From Isohypsibius dastychi (Eukaryota > Tardigrada > Eutardigrada > Parachela > Isohypsibiidae): DNA of 47,392 bases. Both the position numbers and the translations under genes were made by a program. The notes beneath the pieces are model-generated. The model searched no databases. It was given only the letters and a program-made list of their open reading frames with translations, and was not told where the DNA came from. The DNA is taken from positions 1 through 47,392 of the forward strand of contig JAQIWT010000044.1 in NCBI GenBank assembly GCA_034696485.1, written 5' to 3'. Position 1 is the stretch's first letter, and each line of letters opens with the position of its first letter. Shown piece after piece: positions 1 through 9,199 of the stretch.

Positions 1-12
1 GATATGTTTCAG

Positions 13-1862
13 ATTTGTTTGACAAAGCTTGTGCGTCATATTACATCTTCTATCTTTTGGGCTTCTTCATCGCACCGCTCTATTTTGTTCTGGTTCATGA
101 CCTCCCGCCGGCTTCTACAGCAATTGTGATTGCCGAACAGGTCCCGTGCTCTTATTCCTTAAAGAACGTTCTTTATAAATTAGTAGTGGTGTTTTAGGTT
201 CGATTTTTGATGAAATCTCATGCTTTTGTTCGCGAGAAAGTCGGTGAAGTCGTCCAGAAAACATCAGACAGGACAGCTCCTGTCCAGCTGGAGTTTTCGA
301 GCTACCTCTATTTCCAATTTGTGCCAACTTTGGTATATCGCGATAAATATCCAAGGTCAGATTGTAGTTCGTGTGGAATGTGTTTTTTGTAGTTATTCAA
401 ATTTGTTTCTAATAGAAATGAACATATCCGGTGGAATCTGGTCATCACACATTTCGTTCAATTTTTCGGTGGAATTTTGTACACAAATTATATATTTCTG
501 CGATTCTGCATGCCGATTTTCCGTGAATTCAATCATGTGAGTTGACTTAACGCACGGTTCCTCAACGCAACTTATCGGGAATATTCACGGTTGTTTTTAG
601 GAACATGTGAATTTTGAAACATTTGTCAAGTCGATCCTGAGCTGTATTCTTCCCGGAGCCCTGAACATGTTTGTCGTCTTCTACGCTTTTTTACGTAAAG
701 TACCACAAATTCGCAGAAGTGCTACGTGCTTTTACGGTGTTTTTGTTTTTCTTTCCAGATTCCTGGATGAATGGCTGGGCTGAAATGCTGCGCTTTGGGG
801 TCAGTCTAATTGGCTTATTTTGCAACCTTGATACAGTATTTGTTTACGTGAACGCAGTATACCGCGATGTAAGGCATTGTCCAGGTGTCGGAATTTATTT
901 GTTTTCAGGACCGGATGTTTTATCGAGATTGGTGGAACAGCACCACGTTCTCCAATTATTATCGAACGTGGAACATCGTTGTCCATGACTGGCTTTACAG
1001 CTACGTTTATTGTGACCTTTACAGAGTAAGAATCAAGATCAGAATGCTCCTCCGGATCTGTTTTCCGATAAAAAAAAGACATAACTGGTATTTGAATCAA
1101 ATAATTATTGTCCGTTTGCAAAGAACAAAATCAAATGGTCGCTTTCATTATTAAAAAAAATAACTGTACTCCGTACAGATACCAAAATCAAGAAAATCCA
1201 CCGTATGTGACTGTTTCTGGATGTTCTGGGTAGTTGGGTAAAAAACTGGACATGGATTTCGTTTCGTAGTCAAATTTGACAATAAATCTATAGTTCGGTT
1301 TTTGTTTAGCTTATCGGATCGGGCTCGCGACATGGAGCACTGCTGGTAATTTCCGATTTCCATCTTTTCATGGGTTTTCATTCTCGGACCGACCAACTCA
1401 TCTTCCAGGTGACCTTTCTCCTCTCCGCAGTCGTCCATGAATATATATTTCTGGTCATGCTGCGAATATGGTACCCCGTCATGTTCGTGCTGTTTGCCGG
1501 ATTTGGCGGTACGCGATGTCTTTTGCTCAACCACCGACCTGATTCAAAATTTTCTTTTCTCTATGGTAGTTTGGATGGTATTTGTGACACAATCCAAATC
1601 ACAACCCGGGTGGAATGTCATTATGTGGTTGTCGATTTTTTTGGGCCAAGGAGTTTTAATGTGTCTGTATAGGTGTGGTTCTGATGCGCATTTTCCATTC
1701 ATCGTCATGTTTCAATTTTTTTTGCCTTTGTTTATTAGCTCGGAATATTATGCCAGACAAAACTGCCCGCGTACGCGCGACGATTTCCTGGATTATATTA
1801 TACCACGCTCATGGAGCTGTTATATGATTCATCCGGATACGGCGAACCAGTCAAGTCAGTAA
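13..1862 (+). CDS. SOAT: Sterol O-acyltransferase (ACAT/SOAT), 5' end missing
   Basis: Membrane-bound O-acyltransferase that esterifies sterol with fatty acyl-CoA in the ER. Ten exons are readable: 13-140, 198-355, 416-536, 601-694, 759-799, 909-1025, 1310-1345, 1409-1508, 1570-1672 and 1739-1862. All phases fit. The window opens inside an intron or just at its acceptor, so the N-terminal part lies upstream. Family hallmarks are present in order: a PPAS..IVIAEQ segment, the [19 protein letters not shown] block and VVHDWLY, then SAVVHEYIF carrying the catalytic His, and a C-terminal [21 protein letters not shown] segment. The FYxDWWN and SAVVHEY forms favour SOAT over DGAT1. Introns are 55-110 bp except the one before exon 7 (284 bp). 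The gene is probably functional because every motif is intact. Confidence 0.9.
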
Positions 1863-2031
1863 TCCAGTCATCAAAGCAGATTTTCTAGTCCATGAAGTGA
1901 GTCAAGCTCAATTCGATAAAATCCGGTGTAATTTGATTTTACATATTTTCGAAAATTTGCCGAATATTATTTCAAGATAGTTGATATGATAAATGCATAC
2001 TAAAAACACAACACAGTCCATTAGCTCAGAT

Positions 2032-5000
2032 TTAAATTCCCGAGAGGTTTTCGGAGTCGTTTGAAATAGATCTTGGTTGTACTAGGCCAGCTTTCTCCAT
2101 TTCCTCCCAGTATTTAGTGACCTCGACGTTTTCCCAGTGCGTTCGTCCCAACGGTATGAAATACCTATAGAAACTCTATTGAAGACTGGTTCGCGTTTAC
2201 GCCAGATATTGAAAAAAAACTTTCGTGACGAACTTTCCGTTGCGGAAGTGGTTGACTTACTTTTTCACTACATCGTGCATAACGCTGGTTTCTTTTTCCG
2301 TCATTGTCTGAATGCACGTGTCATAGCAAGCTCGGACAATTTCGGGCCTGGAAAGCGCTTTTTGACGTTTTTATTTCCGTAATGATTTTTCTGTTATTTT
2401 TCTCAAGGTATCTTCTAGAAATCCCGTCTCACCTTTCCATATTGCAAACCGTTGTCGCCAAGCCAGGCACCCGATAACAGTACTTGAGGGCGATTTTTCC
2501 CAGGTCTTCTCCTTCAGACTATACAAAAGATTTCGGTTCTTTTTCGCGAATAATTGTTTTTTAAATTGTATTCCGTTACTTTCGCATATGCAACTGCTTC
2601 TTTGGCAGCTCGACGAAGAGACTCGGGCGCCGGATGTTTTTGGTCAGGGCCGTTCGCCGATAAAAGTCCCATGCCAAGGGGCGCTGCGTTTATGATGCCG
2701 ACGCCGTTTTCTTTAAGTTCGGGGATGATGTCTTTGAGGTCGCGGTTGAATAGTCCGTAACGACAATGTGAGCGGATCGTGTCGATAGGACAGCTGCTTT
2801 TCTCAACAATTTCCCTGTAATCGCGTGAGAAAATTTTGGTAGGGTTCTCCGAAACGTTTTGTGTAATTACTGTGATGCTGCGTTTTTTCATCATTTTTTT
2901 GTCTGAACAACTTTTCCAGTTGATTGAAGGGCAACGGACTTTGCATTCAAGGAGGAGAATCAATTTCGCTAGGTGTGTCGGTTTTACATGTAAGGTTCCG
3001 ATTAGGTTTTAGCGTAGTAAGGTGGGATGAAAGTGAAACGGTACATTACAGTATACGTCATTAAATGACGTCTAATGGTCTTTATTTTATTTCAATTTTT
3101 TTCTGGGGCTGGGTGCTTTGAAGTGATGAAAATATCTGACTTCCAATATATTTCTCGTTCATTCCTTCTCGTTATTTACGCGCGTTATCAGTGCTCAGAG
3201 GTATTATTTATCAAGTATTTAAAGTCATCTCGGTTTTTTAATTTTGAAGAGCGAGCAGATGCACTACGGTCAAAGATGAAAAAATATTAGTGCGTGGGAA
3301 AACGATTTTTTTTCAACGGTAAATTACTTTGTTCTTTGCCCGACTTTTTGGTTTTTTCTGGGTTTTTTTCTTTGAATCGACGCCAGTTTGCTAAACATTT
3401 TCGCGAGGTCTTCGTGAACACAGACAAATATCTTCTTTTTCGGGTAAGTCGTCAGACTTATCTTTTCGTACAACTGTTTCCTGAAAGCCACTGGGACGAA
3501 TGCTTACTTGAATGTATGAAGAGGGTATCCCGAAATTCCGATAAACCGCACTTTTCCAGCACTATGTAGTTTTTCAAGTGCCGGTAGAGTTTCCGCGAGA
3601 ATCATCTCCACATTCGGCGCAAATTGTACATCTTGAACCTGAAGAGTCGGATCGAGTGTCACTGATTTGAAATCGATAATTCTTGCCACCTGATGATGAA
3701 CGTAAATCAACTTCACCTGTAGGATATCCACATGATCCAGTCGAAGACGAGCGAGACTCTCATCAACGGAGCGAATTACTCGTTCGGCACTATAGTCGAA
3801 CATCTTGCCGATTTCGCAACTATAACGACCGACTTTGGTTCCAATATAGTAGGCTTTTCGTGGGACGGTTGATAATGCCTTTATGAAATTTAAAGACTGC
3901 GTTGGAAGCTTCATGTCTGGGGGAGTACGTATGAATTCATTTTACCTTTCCAAGAAGAGATTCAGCACGTCCTTCTCCGTCATATGGGGAAGTGTCGATG
4001 TAATTTATTCCCAGTTTTAATGCCGTATGAACGGCTTCGACTGCTTTGCTCTCGTCGGCGGAAGTTTTTATCCGATTTCCCCATGAGCTTGTATCTAAAA
4101 TGAGTTCTTGTAATAGCGTGAAAACCATACTTGTACACAGCTCGTTCGAAAAGACTATAACTTTTATATGGAAAAAGATACTTCCAGAACAAAATAAACA
4201 GTCATTTTTTTAAATAAATAAGAAAGTATATGATATTGGCGAATAAAAGGAATGAATGCAGTGACATGATATTTGTTCAAAATTGAACGTACACATTTGA
4301 GATGAAACTTGTTTGAGATAAATTTTCCATCATAGTGATATTTATCAATCATATTTAAGACGAGTGAATAAATCACATAGGCGTTAATAAATGATAAAAA
4401 ATTTGATAAATGAACAACAACATAGTATTAAAAGATATTTGTCACATTTACTAATGTGTACATATTAAGCATAGAATTCATATCTCGGATACGTACATGA
4501 ATTATTCTTATTTTTGAACTATGTTTGAGCTATACGCTTGGAAACATTGATTTGAATATATTTCGGCTCGGTACTTGTCCCTGGCGTACATTAGTGAGTT
4601 GATACCTAAATCTTCGTATTCACTTTGGACGAAGTCCTTCAGCTTTGAGCTTTATCTTTTGGGGGTAAAACTGATAATTATCATGTGGATATATTCTGTT
4701 CGGTGATTAGATCTTAATAATTAAAACAGTCGAAAACTGAATCGAAGCTAACGTGAATTATGTTGGTTTTGGAACTTTTTGGTCATTTATTAGGGAGTTA
4801 AATTATGAATTGCGTTCTGGTTTTAAATCTGAATTTCGTTATTGCCGCTCACCGAATCCAAGTGCACAGAACTGCATGCCGGTGTTTCCAACCTACAATC
4901 ATCGAGTTGGATAACAATGTTCCATATGGAAATTGTTGTCACCCACATAATTAAATCGTAATTTGACCACGGCATCCCGGTCATGAAAATCTGGACAAAA

Positions 5001-5406
5001 TGTGGAAGGCAATCTGAAAATAAATGCTGGAATTTTTTTTATGATTTATCATTATTCTCGTTGAATAATAATCGGTTCTCTAGAATACGGAAATCATGCG
5101 GCTATTGCAGGAAGAAAATGAGCCAATAAAGCATGTATGGAATTTGCTCATTTGAGGAATTTCAGATCGCGATCGCGTTTTTGCAGCAAACGATTGTATA
5201 ATGATCAATGAATGAATATTATTTTGTGATAATTACTGTATTCCTGTTCCTTGATCGTCGGGAAGGTCAGGTGCGCCGTGATTGAAGAAGGAGAACTTCC
5301 GCAAAAATCCCTGTGGATCATTGCTGGGTATTCCGCTAGTTCCGGTGGATGGTTTGCGAGTTGTCGATTTTCTTTGAGAACCCGTCCATACATTTGCATG
5401 TTCCAT
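2032..5406 (-). CDS. Aldo-keto reductase paralogue 1 (L-galactose dehydrogenase-like), altered active site
   Basis: Ten exons, read downward: 5406-5237, 5013-4947, 4892-4853, 4094-3946, 3878-3717, 3638-3508, 2814-2580, 2518-2433, 2347-2261, 2164-2032 (1,260 nt, 419 aa). It belongs to the animal AKR group beginning LPxTF..GFHD. Five consecutive exons (162, 131, 235, 86 and 87 nt) have exactly the lengths found in the paralogue at 19942-21598, so the two are duplicates. The NADPH-site Lys region (YYIGTKVGRY) is kept. The catalytic Tyr of PWYG is shifted or lost (SPYDGEG) and the catalytic His of QVHD is Gln (QVQDVQF). Exon 1 adds a Ser/Thr/Pro-rich extension of 56 aa that the paralogue lacks; it joins in phase but has no homology support. 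Introns of 758 and 693 bp are unusually long here. An intact frame with changed active site suggests a non-enzymatic or altered role. Confidence 0.8.
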
Positions 5407-6779
5407 TCTTCAAAATGCTACAAACAGCTTCTGGCGAAATCAAAACAATAGCGGATGATGAAAAATATTCCGTTCGCAGTTGTTTCTGTTTGAATTCAAA
5501 CCCTGGTTTGAAAACCGGGATATATCGCATTGACTTTTGCTCTTAAGACTGCACTACGTAAGGTGCAATTTAACTTCTGATTTCGCGCCGTTCAAGATAA
5601 GAATTCTCGAGTAACCCACGCGTTTGATTGTCTTATCACATTTTTATCTCGATTTACGAGCGTCTTTACTCTTTTTGATCTATTTTGATATTCACTGAAA
5701 ATGAAAATCTTCGAAAATTCGAAGTGTCACCAAAAGATTCCTGAGAATTATCTTCTGGTTTGGTGTGGCTACCATGATTTTATCCCTCCAGCGCCATGAT
5801 GGTACATAACTCAAGTCTACAGACATTGATTTGGATATTATTTTGAGAGGAGATAATGACGTTGATTCTAGTTAATCCGAAAACTAGTGCACAACTTGCG
5901 GAGCTAGTTGAGAGAACATTTTTTGTAGTTGCAAAAAGACGGTGTTTTCTGCATAGGACTCGTTATATTTATGAACAGCAATTGGAATACTTTTTGAAGT
6001 ATGTTTGGGTTCCATATTATTTCTTAGCGGAATATTACCAGAGTTAGAGTCAATTGAGGGGCGTTCTCAATTGTTCCGTGCTTTGAAAATCTTTTGATCG
6101 TATGTACTTAACGAAAAATGTGAATGGGTGAAATCCCCGAAGGAAAGAGTTTTGGGGGTTTTTGCTTTGGAAACGATTCTATCAAACATGGTTATGATCC
6201 GAAAGAAACAGCCTTTTGTGAAATGGAACGACCTGAAATGCCTGCTCCCGATCCTGTTTTTGCCACTTGGCAAAAGTGCCGTAGATTAATCATCGCTTGA
6301 TTGAATTTCCTTCACCTTTGAGCAGAAACTTTCAAGAAAGAAACGATGGTTGAACCAACTTGATCACGTTCCTTTCTCTTTATTCAGACTTCAGTGCAAG
6401 TGTCAGCCCGTTCGATTAAAAATCAGCATGGAATGTAGAATTGCAGCACGCAAGATTTTACACATGAGCACTGTTCTTGCAGTTTTTAGGAAAATTAATT
6501 ACATGTCGTTGTTGTTGACACCGATTCACCATCTCTTTTTGTGACTGTTTTGCACTCGCCATCTGAATGAAAACCTGGAATGATGAAAACAATTTTGAGA
6601 GCGCCGATTACCTGCAAACTATTTACAAAGATAAATTTCCTGTAAAAAAATTCCGAGTTATATTCGTCAAATTTTATGGAATCATATCATTTAAAACGCT
6701 TATGCTTTTGAAAAATTGAAGGAGGCAATTAAGAAATGTTACAGGTAAAATAAATAAAAACCATTAACTGCTATGGTTT
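5407..6779. other. Intergenic stretch with unassigned open fragments
   Basis: No gene could be assembled here. On the minus strand two short coding-like pieces occur: one beginning with ATG directly after a ttcag near 6566 (MASAKQSQKEMVNRCQQQRH, then a gtaatt donor), and a 33-codon frame near 6293-6192 whose start resembles a mitochondrial presequence. On the plus strand a 63-codon frame runs 5856-6047. A palindrome TTTTGCCA-CT-TGGCAAAA lies at 6258-6275. The minus-strand pieces could be exons of a small gene downstream of the J-like gene, but no continuous reading was found. Confidence 0.3.
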
Positions 6780-7710
6780 TTAGTTTCCAACAAAAAATAT
6801 TGAATGATTTGCGTTTTTCTTGGATTTGTCTTCCAAGAACTGATTGAGTAAAATTTCAGAATGAAACTGACCTCCAGAACGTGAGTTTTTAATTGTTTTT
6901 CCTTCGCTGTTTTGGGAAAAGCTGGATTGCGAAAATGCGGCGGAATGAACGGACTTGAAGTCGGTGAAAGATTCTTTATAATCCTCGTCGTCCAGATCTT
7001 TTTCCGCCAGAGTATTAAGCTGCTTCCGGGACAGATAATTGCTCCTGTCGCTATCTTCATCCACAGACTTTCTAACGTTTTTCTTGGCTTGCATCTTATC
7101 TGCTTTTACAACCAAACTGGCGTCGTAAAGTGCCCGCTTGTTGCTGTTCGACAGCGTCGCAAAAGCTGCAGACAAAAATGCATACTTGAAACAACGGGAA
7201 ATCAAGCAGATTTTTTTTTGTGAAACCAACACTGAGTTTGGAAAAACAAAACTTCAAACTGGATTTCCTTCGACGCTCATTTTCACAATAATATTTTTTA
7301 AAGCATTCGTTGAATTTCAATGCTTTTTGGAAAATTTGCTTTTTGGAAAATAAACCTCGAACCAGATTTTTGGATTGAATAATTGTTTTGTAAGTTCTTT
7401 GTTTATATCTGCTGATTTAAAATTCAGGGGTTTTATGTTAAATAAATGTCGGGATTCCCAGCTTGTAGAATAATATTGATGATGCTGGATTAAATGATCG
7501 CTCTGTACCTTCTATAAGTTTCTGCAGTTTATCAGTCTCGGGCATTTGACCTTGTCGAAGAAGAACCCGGAATTCCTCCTGGCGATTTTTGTAGGCTTTT
7601 TCCACATCTTTCTGTGTCGCGCTCGGCTTGATTCCAAGGATCTCATAGAAATTTTTGTCGGCCAACGCGAAACATAGGATTACGCTGACGGAGCACATTC
7701 GGAGCCACAT
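6780..7710 (-). CDS. Small secreted/ER J-like protein lacking the HPD motif
   Basis: Two exons, 7710-7509 and 7165-6780, give 195 aa. The protein starts MWLRMCSVSVILCFALADKN, a signal peptide, followed at once by a J-domain-like fold: NFYEILGIKPSATQKDVEKA (helices I-II) and AFATLSNSNKRALYDA (helix III and the usual end of J domains). Where J proteins carry HPD between helices II and III, this one reads RQEEFRVLLRQGQ, so Hsp70 activation is not expected. The rest is a charged, low-complexity tail of about 100 residues with a KSVDEDSDRSNY segment and Ser/Phe repeats. A possible extra intron at 6874-6837 would replace the last residues by a different C-terminus. The start is the first ATG and gives the signal peptide. 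DNAJC/ERdj-derived, but with a specialised or degenerate function. Confidence 0.65.
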
Positions 7711-7756
7711 GGCGTGTAATTAGTTGCTCCAACAGCCGCTTGAGAATTATGTGGGG
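7711..7756. promoter_or_regulatory. Possible 46-bp divergent promoter
   Basis: Only 46 bp separate the start codon of the J-like gene (minus) from a candidate start on the plus strand at 7757. If the plus-strand gene is real, both must share control sequence inside or beyond this gap. No recognisable element was seen. Confidence 0.2.
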
Positions 7757-8176
7757 ATGATCAAGGTGGTTTTCCGCGAAATATACAAATCTTATTTTGA
7801 TCCGGAAGTTCAGCAAAAATTAGAAATGAGTCGTCGACACAGAATCAGGTTTCGAATTGTTATTTTGGATAATTTCGTTGTTTATGTAATTGCTTGTTAT
7901 ACCACTCGTAGCTCCTGGTTCAGTACGTGTAATTTTGCCTTCCGGGTTTGGTGCAGTTGAATAATAAACGTGTCATTCTGTGATAGGATTGCACAGCGTC
8001 ACGGTTGCTGGATTCGGAAAAAACTGACTTGACAGTCGGGTTTTAATTTTCTGTTCAGGATGTTTCGAGCTGCACTGGAATATTTTGTCGAAAATGTCCC
8101 ACATTTTCAAATGGAACGCGCGTGCAGATTTAGGAAAAACGGGGCTCTCATCGTAATATTAGCCCGATTCAATTAG
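7757..8176 (+). CDS. Doubtful small two-exon gene, unknown function
   Basis: Exon 7757-7848 encodes MIKVVFREIYKSYFDPEVQQ and eleven more residues and ends in a plausible donor (ATCAG|gtttcg). A phase-compatible exon at 8059-8176 follows a clear ttctgttcag acceptor and ends in TAG, giving 69 aa in total, charged and without a signal peptide. An alternative acceptor at 7988 would give a different 13-residue end. No family was recognised. The only support is the open frame, fitting splice phases and the head-to-head position against the J-like gene. Confidence 0.25.
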
Positions 8177-8499
8177 CTTAAGGTTATTAAAACGGTGGTG
8201 GATCGTGTAGTTCAAATCCGTTCTGGAAGAACAGACATTTTCTATATTTGTTGCTCAGGAAAATGAGATTGGGTTTCGAATTTCAATTCACACGAAGGAA
8301 TTTTTTTAGAGAGAAATCGGAAACAGTTCTGTAATTCAAACCTCGAAAATCGATGATGATTGAAAGCTTGAAAATAGTATTTCAAAATAACGAGAGCAAC
8401 AAATAAAATTGAACGCTTGAAATGAACCGCTTAAATGTTTTCAGTGTGATTGTAAATAGCTGATGAATTCGGCTTTTGACTGCTTAATAATCCACCAGA

Positions 8500-9160
8500 A
8501 ACTAATAAGTGATTATTATCAAAACCTTTTGTATTTTTCTATGATTGCAGTGAAGATCGGCGTCGGCAAAGAAAATTCCACTGCGACTGTTTAACCCATT
8601 TAATTTGTTATTCGCTAATTTCCGAAAGATCTCGAAGTGGAGCACCGGATTACGCCGGAAATCCTCACGCTCCACCGTTTATTCGTTGCTAGAGTTTCCC
8701 GCTTAGTTCCAAGTGAACTCAAGCGGAAAAATAGAGACCAGGTAGATGTAGGAAAAAACCTCCCTTCTCACCGAAAATTACCCTTAAATGTAACACGAAA
8801 GAATCTCGTTTTGGGGCCGGCATCCTCAAGATCAATTATCCTCAAGAGCTACTTAAAACGCCGGACTGCTCTCTTGTTCTTACCCCCCACATAATCACAG
8901 ACAAATCGGAAGCTGGGCGCTCATACCTGCCGGCCCCAAAGTATATTGAATTGTCCCCGCGTTTCCCTAGCGGGAAGTAATCGATGGGGGAGAATATATT
9001 CCATGCCCTTCCGAGCATCACACGACATCCCGCAGTTGCACCTGTGAATCGTCTTCCGGTTGGTAGGATGCATTTTCAAAGAAGGATGAGGCGCAGCACT
9101 CGACTCATAACTGAAAATATCTTATCCGTTTCATCTGTTCAAGCGCCGCACGAGTAATCC
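8500..9160. other. Open-frame island of unknown origin
   Basis: Richer in G+C than the flanks. On the plus strand a frame without ATG runs from about 8735 to 8978 and ends SYLPAPKYIELSPRFPSGK before TAA; another spans about 8509-8694. On the minus strand a frame of about 78 codons (9087-8851) contains WNIFSPIDYFPLGKRGDNSI and has a good acceptor (ttcacag) and a good donor (GGCAG|gtatgag). The two overlap antisense. Could be exons of an unrecognised gene, a decayed mobile element or chance. It lies just upstream of the guanylyl cyclase start and may overlap its promoter. Confidence 0.3.
8810..8940. repeat. 13-bp perfect inverted repeat
   Basis: TTTGGGGCCGGCA at 8810-8822 and its exact reverse complement TGCCGGCCCCAAA at 8928-8940 face each other across 105 bp. 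They are the most GC-rich words in the neighbourhood and lie inside the open-frame island. Confidence 0.7.
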
Positions 9161-9199
9161 CAGTTGGTCCGACTGCTGGGGTTTTCGTTTAGTTTTGAC

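Noticed and set aside
4095-4852. First idea that the reductase at 2-4 kb lacks its N-terminus and is a pseudogene
   Set aside because: The missing segments were found at 4853-4892, 4947-5013 and 5237-5406, all phase-compatible; total length is a multiple of three.
8205-8230. GTTCAAATCC word resembling a tRNA T loop
   Set aside because: No upstream D arm, anticodon arm or acceptor stem fits.
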